NCBI RefSeq assembly: GCF_001006005.1
Contig: NZ_CP011254.1
Coordinates: 620,001-684,000 of the forward strand
Source: Serratia fonticola
Lineage (GTDB): Bacteria; Pseudomonadota; Gammaproteobacteria; Enterobacterales; Enterobacteriaceae
DNA: 64,000 nt
Direction of reading: 5' to 3'
How positions within the stretch are numbered: position 1 is the first letter of the stretch; the number at the start of each line of letters is the position of its first letter. The notes beneath the pieces are model-generated. The model saw nothing but the letters and a program-made list of their open reading frames with translations, was not told the DNA's origin and ran no database searches. Positions 29,707-40,278 of the stretch are shown here, in pieces. The position numbers were made by a program, and so were the translations under genes.

Positions 29707-30626
29707 GCTTGTTCTCCATTGCCATTCACCAGGTTGACGAACAGCTCTTCCAGCCGGTTGGCCTTGTTACGCATACTCAGGACCTGGATCCCCTGTGCGC
29801 TCAGTTGGGTGAACAGACCGTTCAGACCTTGCTCACGCATCACTTCCACTTCCAGCGTAGAGGTGTCCGTCAAACGGCTGTGATAACCCTCAAGATGGGG
29901 CAATGGGCTTTTCGCCGCCAGATCGAGGATGAAGGTTTCGGACTTCAGCTTGGCCAACAGCCCCTTCATCGAGGTGTTTTCTACCAGCTCACCGTTCTGG
30001 ATGATGCCGATATTGCGGCACAGCATTTCTGCCTCCTCCAGATAGTGCGTGGTCAGGATAATGGTGGTGCCCTGGGCGTTCAGCTCTTTGAGGAAGCCCC
30101 ACATCGAGCGACGCAGCTCGATATCCACCCCAGCAGTCGGTTCGTCGAGGATCAGCAGTTTGGGCTGATGCATCAGCGCACGGGCAATCATCAGGCGGCG
30201 TTTCATCCCGCCAGACAGCATACGCGCCCGCTCGTTACGTTTACCCCAAAGATCGAGCTGATTGAGGTACTTTTCTGCCCGCGCCATCGCCTCGCGGCGT
30301 TCCACGCCATAATATCCCGCCTGGTTGACCACAATCTGCAGCACTGTTTCAAACGGGTTAAAGTTGAACTCCTGCGGCACCAGCCCGAGCTGACGCTTGG
30401 CGTTAACGATATCCTTATCGATATCGTAACCAAACACTCGCACCGTGCCCGCCGTCTTGTTGACCAGCGAACTGATAATGCCGATGGTGGTGGATTTCCC
30501 GGCGCCATTCGGCCCCAGCAGGGCATAAAAGTCCCCCGCCTCCACGTTCAGATTGATACCGCGCAATGCCTTGACGCCACCCGCGTAGGTTTTGGTCAGC
30601 TGCGCTATTTCCAGTGCATAATTCAT
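29703..30626 (-). CDS. yadG: ABC transporter ATP-binding protein YadG
   Basis: ATPase of the YadGH transporter. The protein is 307 aa with Walker A (GPNGAGKST), ABC signature (LSGGMKRRLMIA), Walker B (LLILDEPTAGVD) and the H-loop His (LTTHYLEEAE), plus a C-terminal extension typical of ABC-2 exporters. Divergent from can. Confidence 0.93.
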   Translation of the reverse strand: MNYALEIAQLTKTYAGGVKALRGINLNVEAGDFYALLGPNGAGKSTTIGIISSLVNKTAGTVRVFGYDIDKDIVNAKRQLGLVPQEFNFNPFETVLQIVVNQAGYYGVERREAMARAEKYLNQLDLWGKRNERARMLSGGMKRRLMIARALMHQPKLLILDEPTAGVDIELRRSMWGFLKELNAQGTTIILTTHYLEEAEMLCRNIGIIQNGELVENTSMKGLLAKLKSETFILDLAAKSPLPHLEGYHSRLTDTSTLEVEVMREQGLNGLFTQLSAQGIQVLSMRNKANRLEELFVNLVNGNGEQA

Positions 30627-30825
30627 AAGTTATGAGAGTACCTTGTGATGGAGTTGGCTGCCGAACTTGTCTAAGAGGGAGTTTATCATCAGCGGCCTTA
30701 TTACCGAGTTGAATCCGTGCGAATTCCATAGGGCAGAAATTTGATCAACTGTTCCGATTTCCAAATTGTGACGCTTGCCATATATTACATCAACGCAATT
30801 CGTTCATAACAGGCCAATAACCGCC

Positions 30826-31485
30826 ATGCAAGAAATCGAAAGGCTTATCGCCAATAACCAAGCCTGGTCCGCTAACATCAACAAGGAAGATCCCGGCTTT
30901 TTTGAACGTTTGGCTCAAGCGCAAAAACCGCGATTCTTGTGGATCGGCTGCTCAGACAGCCGCGTGCCTGCCGAACGCCTGACCGGCCTGGAGCCGGGTG
31001 AGCTGTTCGTTCACCGTAACGTCGCCAATCTGGTGATCCATACCGATTTGAACTGCCTGTCAGTGGTGCAGTATGCCGTCGACGTGCTGGAGGTGGAACA
31101 TATCATTATCTGTGGTCACCTGGGCTGCGGTGGGGTAGAAGCGGCAGTAGAGAACCCGGAACTGGGGTTGATCAACAACTGGCTGCTGCACATTCGCGAT
31201 CTGTGGTACAAGCACAGTTCCCTGCTCGGCGAGCTGGAGCCGGAACAACGTCTGGATGTGCTGTGCGAGATCAACGTCATTGAGCAGGTGTATAACCTGG
31301 GCCACTCAACCATCATGCAGTCTGCCTGGAAACGCGGCCAGAAAGTAATGATCCACGGTTGGGTATACGGGATCCAGGACGGTCGTCTGCACGATCTGGA
31401 AGTCACCGCCACCAGCCGTGAGAGCCTGGAGATGGGCTACCGCAAAGCGATAGCCACACTCAAGCAGGAGAAAGGCCTGTTCTAG
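30826..31485 (+). CDS. can: Beta-class carbonic anhydrase Can
   Basis: Interconverts CO2 and bicarbonate, supplying bicarbonate for biosynthesis in air. The protein is 219 aa. Zinc ligands are Cys42, His98 and Cys101, with the Asp44-Arg46 dyad in CSDSR. ATG 30826 matches family starts (MQEIERLI); the frame upstream to 30775 lacks similarity. Convergent with hpt, divergent from yadG. Confidence 0.96.
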   Translation: MQEIERLIANNQAWSANINKEDPGFFERLAQAQKPRFLWIGCSDSRVPAERLTGLEPGELFVHRNVANLVIHTDLNCLSVVQYAVDVLEVEHIIICGHLGCGGVEAAVENPELGLINNWLLHIRDLWYKHSSLLGELEPEQRLDVLCEINVIEQVYNLGHSTIMQSAWKRGQKVMIHGWVYGIQDGRLHDLEVTATSRESLEMGYRKAIATLKQEKGLF

Positions 31486-31495
31486 CGCCTTATCG

Positions 31496-31518
31496 GGGTT
31501 CAGCGCCCTGCTGAACCC
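31496..31518. terminator. Hairpin between convergent can and hpt
   Basis: A perfect 9-bp stem (GGGTTCAGC with GCTGAACCC, 5-nt loop) centred in the 41-bp gap. It lacks a strong T tract on either side but probably serves both genes. Confidence 0.55.
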
Positions 31519-31526
31519 TGGCCGGA

Positions 31527-32063
31527 TTATTCGTCCAGCATCACCACTTTGCCGATGTAAGGCAGATGGCGATAACGCTGGGCGTAATCGATGCCATAAC
31601 CCACTACGAACTCGTCCGGGATCGGGAAGCCGACATATTCCACCGGTACTTCAACCTCACGGCGCTCAGGCTTGTCCAGCAGCGTACAAATCGCCAACGA
31701 CTTCGGCCCACGCAATGCCAGGATCTCGCGCACCTTGTTCAGGGTGTTGCCGGAATCGATGATGTCTTCGACGATCAATACGTCTTTACCGCGGATGTCT
31801 TCATCCAGATCTTTGAGGATTTTCACGTCGCGGGTGGTAGACATGCCGCTGCCGTAGCTGGAAGCGGTCATAAAATCGACCTCATGCGGCACCTCAATAG
31901 TGCGGCACAGATCGGCCATAAACATGAAAGAACCACGCAGCAGCCCGACCAGCACCATATCGCTGCCGCTATCGCGGTAGTCTTCGGTGATCTGGCGGCC
32001 AAGTTCAGCAATACGGGTCTTAACTTCCTGCTCGGAAATCATTACTTCTACAGTGTGTTTCAT
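31527..32063 (-). CDS. hpt: Hypoxanthine phosphoribosyltransferase
   Basis: Purine salvage enzyme making IMP (and GMP less well) from PRPP. The protein is 178 aa, as in E. coli. The PRPP-binding motif is [14 protein letters not shown], with the flexible-loop [13 protein letters not shown]. In E. coli gcd lies between hpt and cueO; here the gap to cueO is only 120 bp and holds no gene. Confidence 0.97.
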   Translation of the reverse strand: MKHTVEVMISEQEVKTRIAELGRQITEDYRDSGSDMVLVGLLRGSFMFMADLCRTIEVPHEVDFMTASSYGSGMSTTRDVKILKDLDEDIRGKDVLIVEDIIDSGNTLNKVREILALRGPKSLAICTLLDKPERREVEVPVEYVGFPIPDEFVVGYGIDYAQRYRHLPYIGKVVMLDE

Positions 32064-32183
32064 AGTTTTCAGGTCAGTTGCCGGAAGAAGGGCGCAGAGT
32101 TTAGCATAGCTGGCGGGCGGTGGCGACGCGAGTGCGTCACCACTTTACAGGCTGCGGCGTGACAAGCCGCAGCCAGGGATAAC

Positions 32184-33800
32184 TTATTCAGCTACGGTAA
32201 AGCCTAGCATCATCCCTGTATCTTCATGTTCCAGCAGATGGCAGTGGGCCATATAGGCCTGATCGGCACTGGCCAGATGATTGAAACGCACCAGCACTTC
32301 GCTGCGCCAACCTTCTACCAGCACCGTATCTTTCCAACCTGCCCGGTGGGCCGCCGGTGGCTTGCCGTTTTCCGACAGAATGCGGAACTGGGTGCCATGG
32401 ATATGGAACGGGTGCAGCATCATGTCGCCTTCACCAGAGATGGTCCATTTCTCATATTTGCCCCGTTTAGCCTCAAACGCTGGCTTGTTCATATCGAAGG
32501 CTTTGCCATTGATGGTGTTGGCATGGCTGAAATCAAACGGCTTGCTGCCATGATCCATCTTGCTGTGGTCCATTCCCGCCATGTTACCGTGATCCATGCC
32601 TTGCATCTTGCTATGGTCCATACCAGCCATGTTGCCAGCGGCATTGCCGTGATCCATGCTCATCCCGGCCATTGCCTGGTGACCATAACGATCCATCAAA
32701 GCCTGCATCCCCAGCATATCCAGCTTAGGATCCATCATCAGCTGCAACCAGCGTTCCTGCACCCCGGCCAGCGATGGCAGCGCAGGCAATTTCACCAGGC
32801 TGTCCGGCATGGATTTCACGCCCAGTGCCAGCGATGGCTGAATATGCAATACCGGCAGCGGCTGGTCAAACGGGGCCAACGTCATACCCATTTGCTTCAC
32901 CGGCAGGGTAACGATATCGAACGGCTTACCATCGGAGGCATCGACCAACACTTCAAAGCGCTCGCCCATCAGCATCGGCAGTTCGGTCAGCTTAACCGGT
33001 TCGCCCAGGAAGCCACCGTCACTGGCAATCACGTATAATGGCCGATTGTCGCTGGTGGAGAGGTTAAGCGAGCGGGCGTTACAGCCGTTCAGGAAACGCA
33101 GACGCAGCCAGCCGCGTGGCGCAATGTGTTGCGGATAGCTGGCACCGTTGGTGAACATACGGTCACCAAACCAGCCCACGGCCGCGCTCATGATGTCCAA
33201 CTGATATTCGATTTGGCCGTCTTTGCCCAGGCGCTTATCTTGCAGGATCACGGGAATATCATCTGTTCCCCAGGTCTTCGGCAAGGGTAGCTGGCTGCTT
33301 TCGTCATCTTCCAACAGCACCAGTCCCCCCAGCCCCTTCATCACCTGCTCGCCGGTTTTGCCATGCGTATGGGGATGGAACCAGCAGGTAGACGCTGGCT
33401 GATCGGCAGTGAAACTCACCGTGCGGGTAGTACCAGGTTGGATCAAGGCTTGTGGACCACCGTCGACATTACCGGGGATCTCTAAACCGTGCCAGTGCAC
33501 CGTGCTGGCCTCTGGCAGTTTATTACTGATATCCACCGTCACCGGCTTACTCCGTTGCAAACGGACCGCAGGGCCAAGCAACGCACCGTTGATCCCCCAG
33601 GTGCGGGTAGCCACGTTAGGCAACCAGTTCATCTCACCGGTTTGCAGCGCTAACGCGATCTTTCCTTGCGCATCTGGCGTCAAAATCGGTGGGATCGGCA
33701 AGGCTGGGCGATCGGCGGCCCAGGCGGCACGGCTCCATAATGGCAAGGCGCTTGCGGCACCTATTGCGGCGGTCAGTTTGATAAAATCACGGCGTAACAT
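32184..33800 (-). CDS. cueO: Multicopper oxidase CueO
   Basis: Periplasmic cuprous oxidase that protects against copper. The protein is 538 aa. A Tat signal (MLRRDFIKL... WSRAAWA) fits export of the folded copper enzyme. Copper-site motifs are [24 protein letters not shown] and the type 1 site [14 protein letters not shown] Met/His/Asp-rich segment (about residues 390-430) has repeated MDHGN/MDHSKM units; it corresponds to the methionine-rich insert that binds Cu(I) over the substrate site. A CueR-type promoter with a 19-bp spacer lies just upstream. Confidence 0.96.
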   Translation of the reverse strand: MLRRDFIKLTAAIGAASALPLWSRAAWAADRPALPIPPILTPDAQGKIALALQTGEMNWLPNVATRTWGINGALLGPAVRLQRSKPVTVDISNKLPEASTVHWHGLEIPGNVDGGPQALIQPGTTRTVSFTADQPASTCWFHPHTHGKTGEQVMKGLGGLVLLEDDESSQLPLPKTWGTDDIPVILQDKRLGKDGQIEYQLDIMSAAVGWFGDRMFTNGASYPQHIAPRGWLRLRFLNGCNARSLNLSTSDNRPLYVIASDGGFLGEPVKLTELPMLMGERFEVLVDASDGKPFDIVTLPVKQMGMTLAPFDQPLPVLHIQPSLALGVKSMPDSLVKLPALPSLAGVQERWLQLMMDPKLDMLGMQALMDRYGHQAMAGMSMDHGNAAGNMAGMDHSKMQGMDHGNMAGMDHSKMDHGSKPFDFSHANTINGKAFDMNKPAFEAKRGKYEKWTISGEGDMMLHPFHIHGTQFRILSENGKPPAAHRAGWKDTVLVEGWRSEVLVRFNHLASADQAYMAHCHLLEHEDTGMMLGFTVAE

Positions 33801-33842
33801 CGCTGGTTCCCTTTTCTCAGTGATCGAAAGCTTAAGGTCCGC

Positions 33843-33873
33843 AGCCTAAACCCTCCCCTTAGTGGAAGGTCAA
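33843..33873 (-). promoter_or_regulatory. CueR-type promoter of cueO
   Basis: On the minus strand TTGACC (33873-33868) and TAGGCT (33848-33843) are 19 bp apart. The spacer holds the imperfect dyad ACCTTCC...GGGAGGGT. The long spacer and dyad are typical of MerR-family activators; CueR with Cu(I) is expected to act here. Confidence 0.8.
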
Positions 33874-33968
33874 GAACTACTATTAAGGAGTGTTAAGCCC
33901 GCATAATTAATTTGGTGCCTTTACAGCCAAGTGTGGTAACGTCAGCAGATATTGAACAGGTCTATTTC

Positions 33969-34319
33969 ATGATGAAAAAAACAACGTTGTTAATGCTATT
34001 GCTGACTATGCTGGGCTTTTCCAATGCCAGCCTGGCGCTGAATGAATCCGAAGCGGAAGATCTTGCCGATCTGACCGCGGTGTTTGTCTATCTCAAAAAC
34101 GACTGTGGCTATAATGATTTGCCTAACGCGCAAATCAAACGTGCCATCGTGTACTTCGCCCAGCAAAACCGTTGGGATTTGACTAACTATAATAGCTTTA
34201 ATATGAAATCCCTGGGTGAAGACAGCTACCGCGATCTCAGCGGCATTGCTATTCCTACCCCCAATAAGTGCAAATCTCTGGCGCGCGACTCCTTGAGCCT
34301 TCTGGCCTACGCCAACTAA
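33969..34319 (+). CDS. yacC: Periplasmic PulS/OutS-like protein YacC
   Basis: The protein is 116 aa and matches E. coli YacC: signal peptide (residues 1-23, cut near SLA-L), then SESEAEDLADLTAVFVYLKNDCG-type sequence and a C-terminal CKSLARDSLSLLAYAN. Two conserved Cys probably form a disulfide. The family is related to type II secretion pilotins, but no gsp or out genes are near, and the function of YacC is not established. ATG 33969 or the adjacent 33972 is the start. Divergent from cueO. Confidence 0.87.
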   Translation: MMKKTTLLMLLLTMLGFSNASLALNESEAEDLADLTAVFVYLKNDCGYNDLPNAQIKRAIVYFAQQNRWDLTNYNSFNMKSLGEDSYRDLSGIAIPTPNKCKSLARDSLSLLAYAN

Positions 34320-34473
34320 CTTCCCCCTGCTTTCTCTCAGCCTTGCCAACGATAGCTGGCAGGGTTTGCTATCGCCTATCTGTTGCCCTGCCGACAATGC
34401 TGTAATTTGCCACACGGAGGGTTTATGATGTTGCGCTCATTTTTCATGGTTGTTATTACGGAGTAACCCGCAC

Positions 34474-35337
34474 ATGACCCAGAAAGAGATTTGGTATGAA
34501 ACGCTGCATGCCAACTTTGGCCAGTACTTCTCAGTAGAGCAGGTACTTTACCGTGAGAAAACCGAACATCAGGATCTGGTGATCTTTGAAAACCCGGTGC
34601 TGGGCCGCGTGATGGCTCTCGATGGCGTGGTGCAGACCACCGAGCGCGATGAGTTTATCTATCACGAAATGATGACCCACGTGCCGCTGCTGGCCCATGG
34701 CCAGGCCAGGAAAGTGCTGATTATCGGCGGTGGCGACGGCGCTATGCTGCGTGAAGTCTGCCGTCATCAGGGCGTTGAACATATCACCATGGTTGAGATC
34801 GACGCGGGCGTGGTGGAGTTCTGCCGCCAATACTTACCGAATCACAACGCCGGGGCCTATGACGATCCCCGCTTCAAGCTGGTGATCGACGATGGCGTCA
34901 ATTTCGTCAACCAGAGCGACGAAAAGTTCGACGTGATTATTTCTGACTGTACCGATCCGATCGGCCCCGGTGAAAGCCTGTTTACCTCGGCGTTCTATGA
35001 AGGTTGCGCACGCTGCCTCAACGAGGGCGGCATCTTCGTGGCCCAGAACGGCGTCTGCTTCCTGCAGCAGGACGAAGCGGTCAACAGCCACACCAAGCTC
35101 AGCCAGTATTTTAACGACGTCAGCTTCTATCAGGCAGCGATCCCGACCTATTACGGCGGCATCATGACCTTTGCCTGGGCCAGCCAGAACCCGGCCTTGC
35201 GCCAGCTGGATGTCACCACACTGCAACAACGCTTTCATCAAAGTGGCTTAGACTGCCGCTACTACAATCCGGCAATTCACGCTGGCAGCTTTGCCCTGCC
35301 GCAGTATTTGCTTAATGCACTGAACGTTTCACGTTAA
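34474..35337 (+). CDS. speE: Spermidine synthase SpeE
   Basis: Transfers the aminopropyl group from decarboxylated SAM to putrescine. The protein is 287 aa. SAM-fold motifs are [14 protein letters not shown] and VEIDAGVV; the catalytic Asp region is [18 protein letters not shown] lies 10 nt before ATG 34474. The frame extends to 34450 without family support. speD follows after 25 bp, forming the speED operon known from E. coli. Confidence 0.97.
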   Translation: MTQKEIWYETLHANFGQYFSVEQVLYREKTEHQDLVIFENPVLGRVMALDGVVQTTERDEFIYHEMMTHVPLLAHGQARKVLIIGGGDGAMLREVCRHQGVEHITMVEIDAGVVEFCRQYLPNHNAGAYDDPRFKLVIDDGVNFVNQSDEKFDVIISDCTDPIGPGESLFTSAFYEGCARCLNEGGIFVAQNGVCFLQQDEAVNSHTKLSQYFNDVSFYQAAIPTYYGGIMTFAWASQNPALRQLDVTTLQQRFHQSGLDCRYYNPAIHAGSFALPQYLLNALNVSR

Positions 35338-35362
35338 GCGAGAAGATAGGGGCTAAAACTAA

Positions 35363-36157
35363 TTGCAAAAGATTAAACTGCACGGCTTCAATAACCTGAC
35401 CAAAAGCCTGAGTTTTTGTATTTACGATATTTGTTATGCCAAAACCGCAGACGATCGCGATGGCTATATCGCCTACATTGACGAACAGTACAATGCCAAC
35501 CGCCTGACCGAGATCCTCAGTGAAACCTGCTCGATCATTGGCGCCAATATTCTCAACATCGCCCGCCAGGACTACGATCCACAAGGCGCCAGCGTCACCA
35601 TCCTGATGAGCGAAGAGCCGGTCGATCCGAAAGACGTGGATACCTCTGAGCACCCAGGGCCGCTGCCAAAGACGGTGGTGGCACATCTGGATAAAAGCCA
35701 TATCTGCGTCCACACCTATCCGGAAAGCCACCCAGAAGGCGGTCTGTGTACCTTCCGGGCCGATATTGAAGTCTCTACCTGCGGCGTGATTTCACCGCTC
35801 AAAGCGCTGAACTATCTGATCCATCAGTTGGAATCCGATATCGTCACCATGGACTATCGCGTACGTGGTTTCACCCGCGATGTCGACGGCGTGAAGCATT
35901 ACATCGATCATGAGATCAATTCGATCCAGAACTTTATGTCCGAGGATATGAAGGCGCTGTACCACATGATGGATGTGAACGTGTATCAGGAGAACATCTT
36001 CCACACCAAGATGCTGCTGAAGGATTTCGATCTGAAGCACTATCTGTTCAACGCCAGGCCGGACGAACTGAGCGAGGCGGAGCGGAAAAGGATCACCGAT
36101 CTGCTGTGGAAAGAGATGCAGGAGATCTACTACGGGCGCAATATTCCGCACCTGTGA
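35363..36157 (+). CDS. speD: S-adenosylmethionine decarboxylase SpeD (pro-enzyme), TTG start
   Basis: Pyruvoyl enzyme supplying the aminopropyl donor for SpeE. The protein is 264 aa, as in E. coli. Self-cleavage is expected before Ser112 in [14 protein letters not shown]. The start is TTG 35363: the next residues ([13 protein letters not shown]) match E. coli, which also begins with UUG as I recall. A weak initiation codon may limit the amount made. The gene is the second of speED. Confidence 0.95.
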   Translation: MQKIKLHGFNNLTKSLSFCIYDICYAKTADDRDGYIAYIDEQYNANRLTEILSETCSIIGANILNIARQDYDPQGASVTILMSEEPVDPKDVDTSEHPGPLPKTVVAHLDKSHICVHTYPESHPEGGLCTFRADIEVSTCGVISPLKALNYLIHQLESDIVTMDYRVRGFTRDVDGVKHYIDHEINSIQNFMSEDMKALYHMMDVNVYQENIFHTKMLLKDFDLKHYLFNARPDELSEAERKRITDLLWKEMQEIYYGRNIPHL

Positions 36158-36160
36158 TAG

Positions 36161-36189
36161 TAGGCGGGCGCGGCATGCAGCGCCCCTAC
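36161..36189. repeat. Palindromic GGGCGC-GCATGC-GCGCCC repeat
   Basis: A palindromic unit (GGGCGCGGCATGCAGCGCCC, then CTAC) follows the speD stop. Copies of the same core occur at 53408-53435 and 55281-55300. It may act as a terminator or REP-like element. Confidence 0.6.
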
Positions 36190-36216
36190 GCCACGAGCTC
36201 CGAGTTAAATTTGTAG

Positions 36217-36236
36217 GGGTCGAACATGTTCGACCC
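36217..36236. repeat. Perfect 20-bp palindrome downstream of speD
   Basis: GGGTCGAA, CATG, TTCGACCC is a perfect palindrome preceded by TTTGTAG. It resembles the previous repeat in form (GTAGGGG lead-in) but has a different core. Confidence 0.6.
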
Positions 36237-36292
36237 GATTAAACCCATTACGCGTATTCCACGAGCGGAGCATGCAAGCCCCCTGGTTGAGG

Positions 36293-37051
36293 TTACACCA
36301 GATGCAAGCCTGCGGGTAAATCCGCCAGTTGCTGCTGTGCGGTGGCAGGCAGCGCCTTATCGGTGACGATATCCGTCAGGCTGCCAAGCGGAGCCACACA
36401 AAATAATGAATAGGCAGCATATTTACTGCTGTCTGCCAACAGCACCCGCTGGCGGGCATTGGCCATCAGATCTTGCTTCAAACCCGCCTTCTCTTCGGTT
36501 GGGGTGGTAATACCGTTCTCAATACTCCACGAGTTACAACTGACAAATGCAATATCCGGGTAGATCCCACGCAACAACCTGCGCCCATGATCGCCGACGC
36601 AGGACTGGCTGCTGTCATCAATACGGCCACCAATGATGGTCACTTCGATCTGTTTAAATCCTGAGAGAAACAGTGCGATATGCAAATCGGCAGTGATCAC
36701 CCGTAGCGGAAGGTGGGTCAAGTGCCGCGCCAGCTCCAGCATGGTGGTGCCTGCGTCCAGCACCACTGCGTCACCGGCTTTAACCATCGTGGCCGCATAC
36801 AGGGCGATCGCCCGCTTCTCCTGCGGGTTACGCAGCTGCTTTTCGTTAGTGGTGGGCTGTGCGGGGATAAAACGGTTGAGGGCCACGCCACCATGGCTAC
36901 GATTTATGATCCCCTGCTCATCCAGCTTGATAAGATCGCGCCGGATGGTGGCAGGAGAAGCATCGATAGCGCTGACCAATTGCTCAACGGTGACCAGATT
37001 ATGAGCTTTCAGGTATTCCAGAATCTGGTCCTGGCGAGTTTGTGGCTTCAT
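36293..37051 (-). CDS. DeoR-family transcriptional regulator of the sugar-acid operon
   Basis: The protein is 252 aa. The N-terminal DeoR helix-turn-helix ([13 protein letters not shown] ... [22 protein letters not shown]) is followed by a sugar-phosphate isomerase-like sensor domain ([28 protein letters not shown]). It is the last gene of a four-gene operon, 13 bp after pdxA2, so it should control the permease, kinase and dehydrogenase genes. The effector is probably a phosphorylated C4 acid intermediate. The triple palindrome at 40279-40384 is the likely operator. Confidence 0.85.
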   Translation of the reverse strand: MKPQTRQDQILEYLKAHNLVTVEQLVSAIDASPATIRRDLIKLDEQGIINRSHGGVALNRFIPAQPTTNEKQLRNPQEKRAIALYAATMVKAGDAVVLDAGTTMLELARHLTHLPLRVITADLHIALFLSGFKQIEVTIIGGRIDDSSQSCVGDHGRRLLRGIYPDIAFVSCNSWSIENGITTPTEEKAGLKQDLMANARQRVLLADSSKYAAYSLFCVAPLGSLTDIVTDKALPATAQQQLADLPAGLHLV

Positions 37052-37064
37052 GACGTCCGTGATA

Positions 37065-38048
37065 TCACGCCAACTGAGTGGCTAATTTAATCGAGATCGC
37101 CATGCTCTCAGACTTGGCTTTACCTGTCCAGGCAATATCAAACGCGGTGCCGTGGTCGGCAGAAGTCCGGATAAACGGCAAGCCCGCCGTGATGTTAACC
37201 CCGTCGTAGAAGCCCAGTAGCTTGAGGGGGATATGCCCCTGATCGTGGTACATGGCGACCACCATATCGTACTGGCCTTCATAAGCCTGCAGGAAGACGG
37301 TATCCGGTGGGCACGGGCCTGAGACATCGATCCCAAGCTGTTTTACTGCCGCAATCGCCGGGCTGACAATGTTGATCTCTTCATCGCCAAACAGGCCATG
37401 TTCACCCGCGTGGGGGTTAACGCCCGCGACCGCGATCCTTGGATGTTTAAAACCGACGCGCTTGAGGAAGGTATCCGCCATCGTCACCACCGTTTCGATC
37501 CGCTCGGCATTCAGCGTATCAAGGAACTTGCGCAGGGCGATATGGGTGGAAACATGGATCACCTTCAGCTTATCGGTGTACAACACCATCGCATAATCCC
37601 GGCTGTTGGTCAGTTTTGCCAACAGCTCCGTATGGCCTGGATACAGATGCCCGGCCAGATGCAGCGCCTCTTTATTCAGCGGCGCCGTGGCGATGGCCAT
37701 CACCTCACCCGCCATGGCCAGTTCGGTGGCACGCTTTACGCATCGGTAAGCCAGATCGCCCGCTTGTGCCTGCACTTTCCCCGGTGTCAGCGCTGCGGGA
37801 TCCTCTAGCGGTTCATCAATCACGTTGATAATTCCGGGCGCAAAGCGTGCCTCCGAAACGTTCAGGATCGGCCTCAATTCGACCTTTGGCACGATCTCCA
37901 ATGCCTGAATACGTTGCAACGTTTGCAGACAGCCCACCACGACCGCTGGCGTTCCCGCCAACTCGCCTTCAGACAGCGCCTTAATGATAATTTCTGGCCC
38001 AATGCCTGCCGGATCGCCCATGGTGACCGCAATCGTGTTATTTGCCAC
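37065..38048 (-). CDS. pdxA2: PdxA2-type 4-phospho-D-threonate/D-erythronate dehydrogenase
   Basis: PdxA-family NAD-dependent enzyme. The protein is 327 aa with [11 protein letters not shown], the metal-binding His pair ([11 protein letters not shown], later YHDQGHIP) and [13 protein letters not shown]. PdxA2 proteins next to DUF1537 kinases oxidise and decarboxylate 4-phospho-threonate or 4-phospho-erythronate to dihydroxyacetone phosphate, rather than acting in vitamin B6 synthesis; the neighbour here is such a kinase. The start is GTG 38048, with GAGGAG 9 nt upstream; it overlaps the dtnK end by 11 bp. A true PdxA role is unlikely from context. Confidence 0.85.
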   Translation of the reverse strand: MANNTIAVTMGDPAGIGPEIIIKALSEGELAGTPAVVVGCLQTLQRIQALEIVPKVELRPILNVSEARFAPGIINVIDEPLEDPAALTPGKVQAQAGDLAYRCVKRATELAMAGEVMAIATAPLNKEALHLAGHLYPGHTELLAKLTNSRDYAMVLYTDKLKVIHVSTHIALRKFLDTLNAERIETVVTMADTFLKRVGFKHPRIAVAGVNPHAGEHGLFGDEEINIVSPAIAAVKQLGIDVSGPCPPDTVFLQAYEGQYDMVVAMYHDQGHIPLKLLGFYDGVNITAGLPFIRTSADHGTAFDIAWTGKAKSESMAISIKLATQLA

Positions 38049-39309
38049 TGTACATCTCCTCAATAAAATAAAGTGCATCCCGCAGCGTTGAAGCGCCGCC
38101 AAATCCGCCGGCCTTGGTGATCACCGGCAGATCGTCGATCTCGCTGTTGACGAAAGTGCCACAGGGCACACAAGGAACAACCTCACTGGTAATACGGTAA
38201 CCTTCCGCACCCAGCGCTCTCGCAACCGCAATGGCGATATCGCCGCCGGTCAGGAACAAGCCACCAATCTGAGCCTGATTGATAATCGCCAAGGTGATGG
38301 AGCCTAATGTCTGGCTGATTTTGTCCCCCAACTGCTGGCGCGAAAGATCATGCTTTTCACAAAGCGTATCGATCATCTGGCGAGCATCGGCATCTCTGCA
38401 GGTGCGTAGCACGCAGTGCTGCCGATCTCGCAGTACGCTGACAGCCTGACGAATAATTTCATCTACCGCAGACTGGCTGTGCAGTTGCAACAAGGCTTCA
38501 ACATCAATGTCCAGTATGCCGAGCGATTTTTCTTCTGCGGCAAACACAATCTGCTGTCGGGTGGCTTCACTCATCGATCCGGCAACCACCAGCACGGGCA
38601 GACGCTGGCGAGCAGCCAGATAGCTGCTGGCTGGCAATGCATTTGCCAGCCCGGCAGCGCCCACCAGCAGATAACGGCTGCCGAGTTGCTGGATTGCCTG
38701 TGCCAACTGCGCCAGATCGCCATCCGTTTCGGCATCAACTACCACAATCGCTGGCCCGTTGTGGCTCAGGAGCGGTAACTCGCGGCCTAGCTCGCCACTA
38801 CGTACTACCTGTAAATCCAACTCGTGGATCGGATAGGCAGTCTGCAAACCAATCAAGGTCTTGATATGAGAAGAAACGATCGGCGTTTTCGGATCGCTGG
38901 CGAACTCGGTTTCCACCAACGGTACGCCGTGAACCCGGCATTCACCATTGAGCGTTACCCGTCCCGCAGCGGGGATGGCTGCGGCCACGATAGCCAACTG
39001 CGCACCGCTGGCGACCATCGCCGCTTCGATCTCGGCCCCTACGTTACCGCGAAAGGTCGAGTCGATTTTTTTATACACCAGGGGCGGCGTATCGCTCTGG
39101 CAATAAGCTCGCAAGGCTTCGCTCACCTTGGCGCTCGCCATTGCAGGAGATAACGCCCGGCTTTCGGTATTGATCACCAGCACATCCGTGCGCCGGGTAG
39201 ACTGTGGTAGCTCGTTGAGCACTACATCGGTACGCGCGCCCTTTTTTGCCAATTGCACACCGGTATCGTTGGCTCCGGTAAAATCATCGGCAATCACGAT
39301 CATCTTCAT
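38038..39309 (-). CDS. dtnK: Four-carbon acid sugar kinase (DUF1537 family, DtnK/DenK-like)
   Basis: Kinase for D-threonate or D-erythronate (C4 phosphorylation). The protein is 423 aa. The N-terminal motif IADDFTGANDTG and YKKIDSTFRGN bind substrate; the C-terminal half has GGDIA and TKAGGFG nucleotide-binding segments. Adjacency to pdxA2 is the marker of the threonate/erythronate routes assigned to this family. Which of the two acids is used cannot be decided from sequence alone. GGAG lies just before the ATG, and the start overlaps the stop of the permease gene. Confidence 0.82.
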   Translation of the reverse strand: MKMIVIADDFTGANDTGVQLAKKGARTDVVLNELPQSTRRTDVLVINTESRALSPAMASAKVSEALRAYCQSDTPPLVYKKIDSTFRGNVGAEIEAAMVASGAQLAIVAAAIPAAGRVTLNGECRVHGVPLVETEFASDPKTPIVSSHIKTLIGLQTAYPIHELDLQVVRSGELGRELPLLSHNGPAIVVVDAETDGDLAQLAQAIQQLGSRYLLVGAAGLANALPASSYLAARQRLPVLVVAGSMSEATRQQIVFAAEEKSLGILDIDVEALLQLHSQSAVDEIIRQAVSVLRDRQHCVLRTCRDADARQMIDTLCEKHDLSRQQLGDKISQTLGSITLAIINQAQIGGLFLTGGDIAIAVARALGAEGYRITSEVVPCVPCGTFVNSEIDDLPVITKAGGFGGASTLRDALYFIEEMYSGK

Positions 39310-40262
39310 GCTGTCTCCTTCAGCGCTGCGCCCTTCGCGGCATTACGCTTCGCCACCCAAGAGCTGAGAATCGGGGTCAGTATAGCGGTGGTGATCACCG
39401 AAGCGGCAATCAATGGGGCCGCAGCAGCCGCGACGCTAGCCAACGAAGGATCCGCCTGGGCAATCGCCAATGGCGTCGCCACCGCATTACCGGCAGTGCT
39501 CGATGCTGCCGCACCGGCAATACCTGAGCCACCCACCAGCCGATCGGCGCGAATATTAAAGAAACCGCCGACAAAAGTGGTCAACACGCCAAGCAGAACC
39601 CCGGCCATACCGCCTTGCAGTAATATTTCCAGATTGATGCCAGCACCGAGCGCGAAGGCAAAGAATGGGATCAGGATTGGGCCCCCCTTGGTGAGGAAGT
39701 CGCGCATCTGATGATCCAGATTACCCAACATCATCCCTACCAGCAGGGGAACCAACACCGCCACCAGCGCCATCAGTGGGATATTCGCCATACCTGCCGC
39801 ACCCAACGCGATCATGGTGAAGAACGGCCCGTCATTCAGGGATAGGATCGAAATCGCCCCTACGTCCCGCTCATTACCAAACTCGCCTACCAACGCCGCA
39901 TACAGGCCACCGTTGGAGTTGCTCATTGCGGCAATGATCGCCACACCGGTCAGGCCGAAAATACCTTCCGCACCAAACAGATGTTCAACGCCTAACCCCA
40001 AGGCCATGGCAACCAGCAGCTTGGTCAAGGTAATAGTGCCGCCTTGCAACAGTGCCTGCGGAGCCGCCTTGAAGCTGATGCCAGCCCCCATGCACAGCAG
40101 GAAAGCACCAATCAGTGGAGCCGCACCGTTTTTAAACAGTGCCGTGGTGAAGCCGCCGATATCCAGCGCCTGTGGAGCAAAGGTGTTGATCATTGCGCCA
40201 AGCACCAGTGGGACGACCATCATCCCCCCAGGGATTTTCTCTATTGTCGCCTTAATTTTCAT
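39306..40262 (-). CDS. KdgT-family sugar-acid permease
   Basis: The protein is 318 aa with about ten membrane segments and is similar to 2-keto-3-deoxygluconate permease KdgT (IPGGMMVVPLVLGAMINTF, FGLTGVAIIAAMSNSNGGLY, the GGSGIAGAAASSTAGNAVATP region). In this operon it probably imports the C4 sugar acid used by the kinase. ATG 40262 has GAGGGTAGG upstream; the frame upstream to 40295 lacks similarity. First gene of the operon. Confidence 0.85.
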   Translation of the reverse strand: MKIKATIEKIPGGMMVVPLVLGAMINTFAPQALDIGGFTTALFKNGAAPLIGAFLLCMGAGISFKAAPQALLQGGTITLTKLLVAMALGLGVEHLFGAEGIFGLTGVAIIAAMSNSNGGLYAALVGEFGNERDVGAISILSLNDGPFFTMIALGAAGMANIPLMALVAVLVPLLVGMMLGNLDHQMRDFLTKGGPILIPFFAFALGAGINLEILLQGGMAGVLLGVLTTFVGGFFNIRADRLVGGSGIAGAAASSTAGNAVATPLAIAQADPSLASVAAAAAPLIAASVITTAILTPILSSWVAKRNAAKGAALKETA

Positions 40263-40278
40263 CCTACCCTCGTCATTA

